DNA of 64,000 bases from Citricoccus sp. SGAir0253 (GTDB lineage Bacteria > Actinomycetota > Actinomycetes > Actinomycetales > Micrococcaceae). The position numbers were made by a program, and so were the translations under genes. The notes beneath the pieces are model-generated. The model was given only the letters and a program-made list of their open reading frames with translations. It did not search any database and had not been told where the DNA came from. Positions within the stretch are counted from its first letter, which is position 1; the number at the start of each line of letters is the position of its first letter. Below, piece after piece: positions 36,819-45,516 of the stretch. The stretch spans positions 2,666,001-2,730,000 of the forward strand of contig NZ_CP039424.1 of assembly GCF_005877055.1 (NCBI RefSeq). Reading direction: 5' to 3'.

Positions 36819-37955
36819 ATGCCTGACGCCTCCACCCCCACCCAGCGCCGCGTGCCGGACGCCGAGCCGACGCGGGACCAGATCCGCCGCTGGCGGCGGT
36901 ACCTCGCGGACGAGGTCGCCGAGGGGCAGATCTACCGGCAGATCGCCCGGCGCAAGGACGGCGCCGAGCGGGACATCCTGCTGGGCCTGGCGGCGGCGGA
37001 GCGCCGGCACGAGGAACACTGGCGGGCGCTGCTGGGGGACCACGCCAAGAACCCGCCGCCCCCCTCGCCGCACCGCACCCTGCTGCGCTGGCTGGCCAAG
37101 GTCTTCGGCTCGGTGTTCGTCCTGGCGCTGGCCCAGCGGGCCGAGTCGGACTCCCCCTACGCCAAGGACCAGCACGCCACGCCGGCCATGGTGGCGGACG
37201 AGGCCATCCACGAGGAGGTCGTGCGCGGGCTGGCCGCCCGGGGCCGGGAGAAGCTGGCCGGGGGCTTCCGGGCCGCCGTGTTCGGGGCCAACGACGGGCT
37301 GGTGTCCAACCTGGCCCTGGTGCTGGGCATCGGCGCCACCGGGGTGGCCAACCAGGTGGTGCTGTTCACCGGGATCGCCGGCCTGCTGGCCGGGGCCCTG
37401 TCCATGGCCGCCGGGGAGTTCGTCTCGGTCCGCTCCCAGCGCGAGCTGCTCGAGGCCTCCTCGCCCACCCAGGTCACCCTGGAGGCGGCCGAGCACCTGG
37501 ACCTGGACCAGAACGAGCTGGTGCTGGTCTACCGGGCCCGGGGCATGTCCGAGGAGGACGCCGTGCACCGCGCCCAGGAGCGCCTGGGCTACTTCGACTG
37601 CGACTGCAACCCGTCCTTCTCCGCCCGGCCGGACGGCTCGCAGGGGCCGGTGGACCGGTCCGGGGACTACGAGGAGATCGGCAGCCCGTGGCACGCCGCC
37701 GGGTCCAGCTTCCTGTTCTTCGCCTCGGGAGCCATCATCCCGGTCATCCCGTACCTGTTCGGCATGGGCGGGATCGCCGCCATCGCGCTCTCCGCCGCGC
37801 TCGTGGGGATCGCCCTGCTGGGCACCGGCGGCGTGGTGGGCCTGCTCTCGGGCGCCTCGCCGCTCAAGCGCGGGGTGCGCCAGCTGGTCATCGGCTACGG
37901 CGCCGCCACCGTCACCTACCTGCTCGGGCTGCTCTTCGGCACGTCCCTCGCCTAG
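36819..37955 (+). CDS. Ferritin-like/CCC1 (VIT1) membrane iron transporter (MbfA-like)
   Basis: 378 residues. The N-terminal part (about residues 20-140) is a rubrerythrin/ferritin-like four-helix domain with Glu and His ligands ([34 protein letters not shown]). The C-terminal part (about 145-378) is a five-helix CCC1/VIT1 transporter ([16 protein letters not shown]). Related MbfA proteins export iron and protect from peroxide. Start ATG 36819; a hairpin around the predicted start site may allow iron-dependent control, perhaps by the DtxR at 57 kb (inference). Confidence 0.9.
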   Translation: MPDASTPTQRRVPDAEPTRDQIRRWRRYLADEVAEGQIYRQIARRKDGAERDILLGLAAAERRHEEHWRALLGDHAKNPPPPSPHRTLLRWLAKVFGSVFVLALAQRAESDSPYAKDQHATPAMVADEAIHEEVVRGLAARGREKLAGGFRAAVFGANDGLVSNLALVLGIGATGVANQVVLFTGIAGLLAGALSMAAGEFVSVRSQRELLEASSPTQVTLEAAEHLDLDQNELVLVYRARGMSEEDAVHRAQERLGYFDCDCNPSFSARPDGSQGPVDRSGDYEEIGSPWHAAGSSFLFFASGAIIPVIPYLFGMGGIAAIALSAALVGIALLGTGGVVGLLSGASPLKRGVRQLVIGYGAATVTYLLGLLFGTSLA

Positions 37956-37966
37956 CCGCCAGCGGC

Positions 37967-38005
37967 CCGGGTCCGCCCCTCCCGCCGCGCGGGATCCGGA
38001 CCCGG
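37967..38005 (+). terminator. Terminator-like nested hairpin after the CCC1 gene
   Basis: CCGGGTCCG (37967-37975) pairs with CGGACCCGG (37997-38005); an inner CCCGC/GCGGG hairpin fills the loop. Located 12 bp past the stop. Confidence 0.6.
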
Positions 38006-38043
38006 CTAGGGCGTTTGCCGTCGCGCTGAACTTGCCCCCGGAC

Positions 38044-38078
38044 CTGCGGTTGTGCACATAATCAGTGACCAACCGCAG
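38044..38078 (+). promoter_or_regulatory. 9-bp dyad framing a -10 element upstream of the 27-residue peptide
   Basis: CTGCGGTTG (38044-38052) and CAACCGCAG (38070-38078) are exact inverted repeats. CATAAT (38057-38062) lies in the middle. This looks like a promoter with an operator across it, or a 5' hairpin. Confidence 0.5.
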
Positions 38079-38101
38079 AGCGCGGAGAAGGAGGTAGCAA
38101 C

Positions 38102-38185
38102 ATGCGTGGAAGCAGCCTTGTCTGGACCATCGTCGGCATCCTGATCGCGATCGCCCTGATCATCTGGATCGTCTCGGCCCTCTGA
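38102..38185 (+). CDS. 27-residue single-helix membrane peptide
   Basis: ATG follows a near-perfect AAGGAGG ribosome site by 7 bases. The peptide has a short basic N-terminus (MRGSSLVW), one hydrophobic helix (TIVGILIAIALIIWIV) and ends SAL. It stands alone between two terminators with its own promoter-like dyad. No family recognised. Its strong ribosome site and isolation argue that it is real. Confidence 0.65.
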   Translation: MRGSSLVWTIVGILIAIALIIWIVSAL

Positions 38186-38250
38186 GGACGGCCTCCCCGG
38201 CGCAGCCGGCCCACGCGGCCGGCCCTGCCCGGGACCGCCCTGATCACCTC

Positions 38251-38283
38251 GACGGCCCCCCTCCCCGGTGGAGGGGGGCCGTC
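38251..38283 (+). terminator. Terminator-like hairpin after the membrane peptide
   Basis: A 14-bp perfect stem (38251-38264 with 38270-38283) and a 5-nt loop. It ends the plus-strand unit. Confidence 0.7.
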
Positions 38284-38339
38284 GTGGTGTCCGGGCACCG
38301 TGGACCTGCCGGCCCCGCCGCCCTGCCGGGGGCGCGGGG

Positions 38340-38381
38340 ACGACGACGGCCCCCTCCCGGGCGGGAGGGGGCCGTCGTCGT
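38340..38381 (-). terminator. Terminator-like hairpin after sucD
   Basis: A perfect 19-bp stem (38340-38358 with 38363-38381) around GGGC, 33 bp past the sucD stop. The stem core matches the neighbouring hairpin at 38251. Confidence 0.75.
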
Positions 38382-38413
38382 GGGGACCGGCGGGCCGGGG
38401 CCCGCCGGGCGGC

Positions 38414-39349
<936 letters not shown>

Positions 39350-39364
39350 GTGTGCAGTCCGTCC

Positions 39365-40537
39365 TTACTTCGTGGCCTGGTGGGCCAGCTCGGCGGCCTT
39401 GTCGGCGCCTTCGTCCATGGAGGTGGCCTGGGTGACCAGCGGGTGGTTGGCCTCGCGCAGGATGCGGCGGCCCTCGTCCACGTTGTTGCCGTCGAGGCGC
39501 ACGACGAGCGGCTTGGTGGCCTTGTCGCCGAGGATCTCCAGGGCCTTGACCACGCCGTTCGCCACGGCGTCGCACGCGGTGATGCCGCCGAAGACGTTCA
39601 CGAACACGCTCTTGACCTGCTCGTCGTTGAGGATGACGTCCAGGCCCGCGGCCATGACCTCGGCCGAGGCGCCGCCGCCGATGTCCAGGAAGTTGGCCGG
39701 CTTGACGTTGCCGTGCTTCTCGCCGGCGTAGGCGACCACGTCCAGGGTGGACATGACCAGGCCCGCGCCGTTGCCGATGATGCCCACCTCGCCGTCGAGC
39801 TTGACGTAGTTGAGGTCGTTCGCCTTGGCCTTGGCCTCCAGCGGGTCCTCGGTGCGCTTGTCCACGAGCTCGGCGTGGCCGGCCTGGCGGAACTCGGCGT
39901 TCTCGTCCAGGGTGACCTTGCCGTCCAGGGCCAGGATGTCACCGGCGCCGGTCTTGACGAGCGGGTTGACCTCCACGAGGGTGGCGTCCTCCTGCTCGAA
40001 GACCTCCCACAGCTTCACGAGCACCTCGGCGACCTTGCCGCGCAGCTCCTCCGGGAAGTTGGCCTCGGCCACGATCCGCTCCGCCGTGGCGGCGTCGATG
40101 CCGGTCAGCGGGGACACGGGCACCTTCGCCAGGGCCTCGGGGCGCTCGACGGCGAGCTGCTCGATCTCCATGCCGCCCTCGACGGAGCACATGGCCAGGT
40201 AGGTGCGGTTGGCCCGGTCCAGCAGCACGGAGAAGTAGTACTCCTCGGCGATGTCCGCGCCCTGGGCGATCATGACCTGGTGGACGGTATGGCCCTTGAT
40301 GTCCATGCCCAGGATGGCCTTGGCGTGCTCGTAGGCCTCGTCGGCGGTCTTGGCGACCTTCACGCCACCGGCCTTGCCGCGGCCGCCGACCTTCACCTGC
40401 GCCTTGACGACGGTCACGCCGCCGATCTTCTCAGCGGCCGCCTTGGCCTCGTCCGGGGTCTGCGCCACGATGCCGGCCAGCACGGGAACGCCGTGTGCCT
40501 CGAACAGATCGCGCGCCTGGTATTCATACAGGTCCAC
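39365..40537 (-). CDS. sucC: Succinyl-CoA synthetase beta subunit
   Basis: 390 residues with an ATP-grasp domain (about 1-230) and a ligase domain. GTG 40537 is chosen because the family start ([18 protein letters not shown]) follows and AAGGA lies about 9 bases upstream. It forms the nucleotide-binding subunit with SucD. The 200 bp upstream hold two GTGCAC half-sites near the probable promoter. Confidence 0.96.
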   Translation of the reverse strand: MDLYEYQARDLFEAHGVPVLAGIVAQTPDEAKAAAEKIGGVTVVKAQVKVGGRGKAGGVKVAKTADEAYEHAKAILGMDIKGHTVHQVMIAQGADIAEEYYFSVLLDRANRTYLAMCSVEGGMEIEQLAVERPEALAKVPVSPLTGIDAATAERIVAEANFPEELRGKVAEVLVKLWEVFEQEDATLVEVNPLVKTGAGDILALDGKVTLDENAEFRQAGHAELVDKRTEDPLEAKAKANDLNYVKLDGEVGIIGNGAGLVMSTLDVVAYAGEKHGNVKPANFLDIGGGASAEVMAAGLDVILNDEQVKSVFVNVFGGITACDAVANGVVKALEILGDKATKPLVVRLDGNNVDEGRRILREANHPLVTQATSMDEGADKAAELAHQATK

Positions 40538-40715
40538 GGGTTGGGGTCCTTCTGCGTCGAAAACGGGGACGGCACGGATTCCGCGGGCGGCGTCTGGGCA
40601 CGGCTCCGCCCCAGGCACCCGGGCGTCTGCACGCCGGGACTCGGGCGAGGCGTGTCCGGCTCGGCGGAAGCCGGCCGGAAGCCCGGGATACCCGGGCATT
40701 CCATCCCATACCCTA

Positions 40716-40735
40716 GTGCACTCCGTGCGGTGCAC
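40716..40735 (-). promoter_or_regulatory. Paired GTGCAC sites upstream of sucCD
   Basis: GTGCAC at 40716-40721 and 40730-40735, 14 bp apart. On the minus strand TAGGGT (40715-40710) directly follows the inner site and could be a -10 for sucCD. The pair could bind a regulator. Confidence 0.35.
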
Positions 40736-40779
40736 GTCTCAATCGGCCGTGCTCGCGGCCGTGGCCGCGGCAGGGAGCC

Positions 40780-43275
40780 TCAGTCCGCCTTCGTCAGCGG
40801 CGCGTAGCGCAGCAGCAGGCGCTTCTCCGTCCCGGCGAAGTCCACCGTGGCGACCGTCTTGTCCCCCGTGCCGGCCAGGGACAGCACGGTGCCGCGGCCG
40901 AAGGTGCCGTGGTCCACCGCGTCCCCCGGGTTCAGCGCCACGATCTCCTTGTTCGGCTGCACCCGGGTGGGCTTGGCGCCCCGGGCCGGCACCGTGAGCC
41001 GGGCGTCGTCCGAGAAGGAGCCCGACGCGCGGGCGGGCCGGTTCGAGGCCGTCCCGGCCCCCCAGTGGGAGCCGGAGAAGCGCTGGGGGTACCGCGAGCC
41101 CTGGCCGGGGTGCCCGCCGATGGACCCGCCGTCCCAGCCGCCGGGCCGGGACGAGCCCTCGCGCTCCCACACGAGCAGGGTCTCGGGGATCTCGGCGAGG
41201 AACTGGCTGGGCGGGTTGAACTGGTGCTGGCCCCACAGGGACCGGGCCTCCGCGCGCGAGACGAACAGCCGGCGCCGGGCCCGGGTGAGGCCCACGTAGG
41301 CCAGCCGCCGCTCCTCGGCGAGCTCCTTCTCGTCCGTCATGGACCGCGAGTGGGGGAACACGCCGTGCTCCATGCCGGTGAGGAACACGACCGGGAACTC
41401 CAGGCCCTTGGCGGTGTGCAGGGTCATCAGCGTGACCTGGCCCAGCCGGTCGGCCAGCGCGGCACCCTCGGTGTCCGGGGCGTCCGGGAGCTGGTCGGCG
41501 TCCGCCACGAGGGCCACCTGCTCGAGGAAGTCCCCGAGCGTGCCGCCGGGGTTGTTGCGCTCGAACTCGCGCACCACGGCCACGAGCTCGCCGAGGTTGT
41601 CCGCGCGGGACTCGTCCTGCAGGTCCTCGGAGGACCGCAGCGCCTCGAGCATCCCGGTCTGCTCCAGGACGGCCTCGAGCACGGTGGCCGGCCCGGAGGA
41701 GGCGGCCACCTGTGCGAGGTCGTCCAGCAGCTGGACGAAGCCGGCCACGGCCCTCGCCGAGCGGGTGGCCATGGCGGGGGCCTGGTCGGCCCGGCGCAGG
41801 GCCTCGAGGAACGTGGAGCGCTCGCGCGCCTGGAGGGCCGCCACGGCCCCCTCGGCGCGGTCCCCGATCCCCCGCTTGGGCTCGTTGAGGATCCGGCGCA
41901 GGTTGACGTCGTCGTCCGGGTTGTCCAGCACGCGCAGGTAGGCCAGCGCGTCCTTGATCTCCTTGCGGTCGTAGAACCGCGTGCCGCCGACCACCCGGTA
42001 GGGGATGCCCTTGGTGACGAGGCGCTCCTCGAGGGACCGGGACTGGGCGTTGGTGCGGTAGAACACCGCCACGTCGGCCGGGCGGATGCCCTCCTCGTCC
42101 TGGAGCCGGTCGATCGTGGCGGCGATCCACTCGGCCTCGGCGGACTCGTTCTCCGCGGCGTAGCCGACGATCTTCTCCCCCGCCCCCTCGGCGGTCCACA
42201 GGTTCTTGGGCCGGCGCTGCGGGTTCTTGGAGATCACCGCGTTGGCGGCGTCCAGGATGGTCTGCGTGGAGCGGTAGTTCTGCTCCAGCTTGATGGTCCG
42301 CGCCTGCGGGTAGTCCTGCTCGAACTCCACGATGTTGCGGATGTCCGCGCCGCGGAAGGCGTAGATGGACTGGTCCGAGTCGCCCACCACGGTCAGCTCG
42401 CCGCCGTCCGTCTCCACGCCCTCGGGCTCCCCGGCGGGGCCGGTGAGCAGCCGGACCAGGCGGTACTGGGCGTGGTTGGTGTCCTGGTACTCGTCCACGA
42501 GCACGTGCCGGAACCGGCGGCGGTAGTTGTCCAGCACCGCCGGGAACGCCTCGAACATGTTGACGGTCATGCCGATCAGGTCGTCGAAGTCCATGGCATT
42601 GGCCTGGCGCAGCCGGGCCGTGTACTCGGTGTAGACGGTGGCGACCGCCTGGGCGAACGGCTCGGAGGAGCCCACGGACATCGCGTGGTCCTCGCAGTCC
42701 ACCAGCTCGTTCTTCAGCGCGCTGATCCGGTTCAGGAGCGCCTTGGGGGCGAACCGCTTGGGGTCCAGGTCGTGGGCCTTGGCGATCGAGGTGACCAGGC
42801 GCAGCGAGTCCGCCGAGTCGTAGATGGAGAAGTTGGTCTTCAGCCCCACCGTGGTGGCCTCGCGGCGCAGGATGCGCACGCACGAGGAGTGGAACGTGGA
42901 GATCCACATCTGGCGCGCGGCGGGCCCGACGAGGGCGCCGATGCGCTCGCGCATCTCCGCGGCGGCCTTGTTGGTGAAGGTGATGGCCAGGACCTCGTGC
43001 GGCCGGGCCCGTCCCGTGGCCAGCGCGTAGGCGATCCGGTGGGTGAGCACGCGGGTCTTGCCCGAGCCGGCGCCGGCGACGATGAGCAGCGGGGAGCCGG
43101 CGTGCTCCACGGCCCGCCGCTGCTGGTCGTTGAGTCCCTCGAGCAGCTCCCCGGTGGTCGGGGCGCGGTGCGCGGGCGCCGTGGAGGCGAACCCCGCCTC
43201 GGGGTCGGCGGAGAACGGTTCGGCGGCACGGGAGGTGAACAGGCCGGGCAGGGCCGTCTGGAAATGCTGGGACAT
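40780..43275 (-). CDS. pcrA: ATP-dependent DNA helicase PcrA/UvrD
   Basis: 831 residues, SF1A 3'-5' helicase. Walker A is IVAGAGSGKTRVLTHR (about residues 65-80), motif II is VLVDEYQDTN, motif III QSIYAFRGAD, motif IV EQNYRS, motif V/VI TLMTLHTAKGLEFPVVF and LAYVGLTRARRRL. It unwinds DNA in repair and replication-conflict handling. The C-terminal tail (VALNPGDAVDHGTFGRGTVL) is the usual RNA-polymerase-interacting Tudor-like region. Confidence 0.97.
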   Translation of the reverse strand: MSQHFQTALPGLFTSRAAEPFSADPEAGFASTAPAHRAPTTGELLEGLNDQQRRAVEHAGSPLLIVAGAGSGKTRVLTHRIAYALATGRARPHEVLAITFTNKAAAEMRERIGALVGPAARQMWISTFHSSCVRILRREATTVGLKTNFSIYDSADSLRLVTSIAKAHDLDPKRFAPKALLNRISALKNELVDCEDHAMSVGSSEPFAQAVATVYTEYTARLRQANAMDFDDLIGMTVNMFEAFPAVLDNYRRRFRHVLVDEYQDTNHAQYRLVRLLTGPAGEPEGVETDGGELTVVGDSDQSIYAFRGADIRNIVEFEQDYPQARTIKLEQNYRSTQTILDAANAVISKNPQRRPKNLWTAEGAGEKIVGYAAENESAEAEWIAATIDRLQDEEGIRPADVAVFYRTNAQSRSLEERLVTKGIPYRVVGGTRFYDRKEIKDALAYLRVLDNPDDDVNLRRILNEPKRGIGDRAEGAVAALQARERSTFLEALRRADQAPAMATRSARAVAGFVQLLDDLAQVAASSGPATVLEAVLEQTGMLEALRSSEDLQDESRADNLGELVAVVREFERNNPGGTLGDFLEQVALVADADQLPDAPDTEGAALADRLGQVTLMTLHTAKGLEFPVVFLTGMEHGVFPHSRSMTDEKELAEERRLAYVGLTRARRRLFVSRAEARSLWGQHQFNPPSQFLAEIPETLLVWEREGSSRPGGWDGGSIGGHPGQGSRYPQRFSGSHWGAGTASNRPARASGSFSDDARLTVPARGAKPTRVQPNKEIVALNPGDAVDHGTFGRGTVLSLAGTGDKTVATVDFAGTEKRLLLRYAPLTKAD

Positions 43276-43341
43276 GGTGGCCTCCAGTCTACCGAGCGAC
43301 CCGGACGCCCACGGGGCCCGTCCACAGCCGCGTCGGCGGCC

Positions 43342-43545
43342 TCAGGCCTCGAGGCTGGCGCCGCAGACGCCGCAGGTCTCTACCCGCCGGCGCCCCCAGC
43401 GGGCCACGGGCACGAAGAACAGCGTGAGCTGCCGGAACGTGCGCGCGCGGGCCCACTGCGTGGTGTTGTGACACCGCGGGCAGGTCCGCATGGCCCCGGG
43501 ACCGAGGAGCTGCTGGCGGGAGTCCAGGCCGACGATGAAGAACAT
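43342..43545 (-). CDS. Small zinc-ribbon protein
   Basis: 67 residues with two CxxC knuckles, CPRC (residues 22-25) and CGVC (58-61), framing a basic/aromatic stretch (FRQLTLFFVPVARWGRRR). Typical actinobacterial zinc-ribbon protein of unknown role. TACGCT ends 6 nt before ATG (leaderless candidate). It lies 66 bp upstream of pcrA on the same strand. Confidence 0.8.
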   Translation of the reverse strand: MFFIVGLDSRQQLLGPGAMRTCPRCHNTTQWARARTFRQLTLFFVPVARWGRRRVETCGVCGASLEA

Positions 43546-43601
43546 GGGCCCAGCGTAGGCGCCACACCGGTGCCCGGTCCGGGGGTCCTCCCCCGGGCTG
43601 G

Positions 43602-43607
43602 GATAAT
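43602..43607 (+). promoter_or_regulatory. -10-like GATAAT upstream of the membrane protein gene
   Basis: GATAAT lies 17 nt before GTG 43625, so the leader would be about 10 nt, just enough for the GGAGG site. Confidence 0.45.
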
Positions 43608-43624
43608 CGTGGCCGGAGGTTCAC

Positions 43625-44386
43625 GTGTCCCAGAAGAAGAAGCGGCGTTCCGGCGCCCAGTCCCCGGCGGCGTCCCGGACCGCACGGCCCGGCGCCGGCC
43701 GGTCCCGCACCGCGACCGGCGCACCACGGTCCGGCACCGGCAAGGAGCCCCGGCCCGCCGCCGTCGGGCCCGTCCGCCACCCGCGGCCCTCGGTGGCCCA
43801 GGTCCGGCAGGACCTGGAGTCCTCGGGCCGGCAGGAGGGCAGCCCGGGGATGCTCGTGGCCGCCCTGCTGGGCACCACGGTGTTCATGTTCGTGTACCTG
43901 CACGTGCTGGTGCTGCAGCAGATGACGCAGCTGACCGGTGGGCTGGCCATGCCGGACTCGCTGTTCGCCTACGACGCCGGCTACCTCGCCCGGCTGGACG
44001 CGGCCATGGACGATCCCGCCCACGGGCAGCTGAACTGGGTGCACAAGACCGCCGGGGTCATCTTCCCGGTCGCGGTCGGGCTGTCCGTGGCGGCCGTGGC
44101 GGCGTGGAGCCTGCCGCGCGGGATCGGGCGCTGGGCCTCCTACGCGGCCGGGCTGGCCTTCGCCGTGGTGGACATCGTGGAGAACGTGCTCATCGAGTCG
44201 GCCCTGCGCGCCGGCGGGCAGGGCGCGGGCCTGGCCTCGGCCTCCACGAGCGCGCGGTGGGTGCTGCTGGTGGCGATCACGCTGTGGGTCGTCCTGCTCG
44301 TGGCCGGGCGGATCCGGCGGCTGGTGCGCGAGCGCCGGGAGGCCACGACGGGCGCGGTTCGACGACAGCGGGGCCCGAGCGCGTAG
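43625..44386 (+). CDS. Membrane protein of unknown function
   Basis: 253 residues. The first ~75 residues are basic and disordered (Ser/Arg/Pro/Gly-rich), followed by four hydrophobic segments (about 78-100, 140-160, 165-190, 210-232) and a basic tail. No family recognised. GTG start with GGAGG 6 bases upstream. Its stop overlaps a TAGGAT that might serve the tRNA gene. Confidence 0.75.
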   Translation: MSQKKKRRSGAQSPAASRTARPGAGRSRTATGAPRSGTGKEPRPAAVGPVRHPRPSVAQVRQDLESSGRQEGSPGMLVAALLGTTVFMFVYLHVLVLQQMTQLTGGLAMPDSLFAYDAGYLARLDAAMDDPAHGQLNWVHKTAGVIFPVAVGLSVAAVAAWSLPRGIGRWASYAAGLAFAVVDIVENVLIESALRAGGQGAGLASASTSARWVLLVAITLWVVLLVAGRIRRLVRERREATTGAVRRQRGPSA

Positions 44387-44436
44387 GATGGTCCGGTGGA
44401 CGGGCACTCCTGCGTGATCGCGGGGATCCCGGTCCC

Positions 44437-44513
44437 GCCCCCGTAGCTCAGTAGGATAGAGCGACCCTCTCCTAAAGGGTAGGCCATCGGTTCGATTCCG
44501 GTCGGGGGCACCA
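44437..44513 (+). tRNA. tRNA-Arg (anticodon CCT)
   Basis: A full cloverleaf: acceptor GCCCCCG with CGGGGGC, D-arm GCTC...GAGC, anticodon stem ACCCT/AGGGT with loop CTCCTAA (anticodon CCT, reads AGG), T-arm ATCGG-TTCGATT-CCGGT, then discriminator A and encoded CCA. AGG is a rare codon in this GC-rich genome. Confidence 0.96.
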
Positions 44514-44547
44514 GCGGGCACGCGCACGGCGAGGGAGGCCCCCGGGC

Positions 44548-45297
44548 ATGACCACCGGCATCGTCCTCGCCGCCGTCGCCGCCATCCTCGTCGGCTCGAC
44601 CCTGCAGCGGCTCTCCGGCACCGGCGTCGGGCTCGTGGTGGCCCCCGTCCTGGCCCTGCTGCTGGGCCCCTCCCTCGGCGTCCTCGTCACCAACTCCACC
44701 ACCGTGGTCTCCGGTTTCCTCATCATGCTGGCCGTGCGCCGGCACATCCACTGGCGGCGCGCCGCCGCCCTGCTGGCCCCGGCGCTGCTCGGCGCCGTCC
44801 CCGCCGCGCTCATGGTGCGGGACCTGGACGCCGGATGGCTCAACGTGGTCATCGGCTCGGTGGTGCTGGTGGCGCTCGGGCTGGTCTTCGGGGTGCCGCG
44901 CGTGCCGCACGTGCGCTCGCGGCTGCTGACGGTGGGGACCGGGATCGCCGGGGGCTTCCTGAACACCGGCGCCGGCGTGGCCACCCCGGCCATGGTCATG
45001 TACGCCGCGCTCACCCGGTGGGACCAGCGCGCCTTCGCCGCCACGATGCAGCCCACCTTCATGGTCCTGGGCCTGTTCTCCGTCGCCGCGAAGCTCACCC
45101 TGGGGGCCACGGCACCCGCCCAGCTGCCGCCGTGGTGGTTCTTCCTCGTGATCGTGGCCACCGTGGTCGTCGGGATTCGGGTGGGCACGCGCCTGTCCCG
45201 GAGCGTCTCCCTCGGCGCCGCGCGCCGGGTCGCCATCGCACTCGCCGGCCTCGGCGGGGCCGTGACCGTGGTGCGCGGCGTCCTCATGCTGGCCTGA
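44548..45297 (+). CDS. TSUP-family (TauE/SafE) anion exporter
   Basis: 249 residues, about eight helices in two repeats. The N-terminal GSTLQRLSGTGVGLVVAPVL is the TSUP pattern. Family members move sulfite, sulfoacetate or other sulfonates/organic anions. It lies 34 bp after the tRNA, with GGGAGG before ATG, and upstream of the peptide-type ABC operon that ends in a flavin monooxygenase; a shared link to sulfur compounds is possible but unproven. Confidence 0.85.
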   Translation: MTTGIVLAAVAAILVGSTLQRLSGTGVGLVVAPVLALLLGPSLGVLVTNSTTVVSGFLIMLAVRRHIHWRRAAALLAPALLGAVPAALMVRDLDAGWLNVVIGSVVLVALGLVFGVPRVPHVRSRLLTVGTGIAGGFLNTGAGVATPAMVMYAALTRWDQRAFAATMQPTFMVLGLFSVAAKLTLGATAPAQLPPWWFFLVIVATVVVGIRVGTRLSRSVSLGAARRVAIALAGLGGAVTVVRGVLMLA

Positions 45298-45516
45298 CGC
45301 GTGGGCGGCGCGTGATCGTATCCCCCGGGCCCGGCCGGCGCAAGGGACCGGCCCGCAGATGACCCCGCATGTCCCCGCCGGTCCCCCGGAGTCGTCGCGC
45401 GACCGCCCGGACGACATCCCGTGTCACCCGCATCACTCCTGATGAAGCCCGCCTTGGCCGCCTCGACGGGCGGTGGATAGACAGGTGCCACCGCACCCCA
45501 CCGCACAGGAGGACCA

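Noticed and set aside
40909-44454. A 1181-codon open frame opposite pcrA
   Set aside because: A shadow of pcrA and neighbours. It spans several real genes and has no domain resemblance.
44437-44560. Integration (att) site at the tRNA-Arg gene
   Set aside because: No integrase, no direct repeat of the tRNA 3' end in the window and no change in gene character after it.
45298-45516. Riboswitch or cysteine-type leader peptide before the peptide-type ABC operon
   Set aside because: No S-box, T-box or recognisable sulfur leader peptide was seen. The short frame beginning ATG 45441 lacks a ribosome site.
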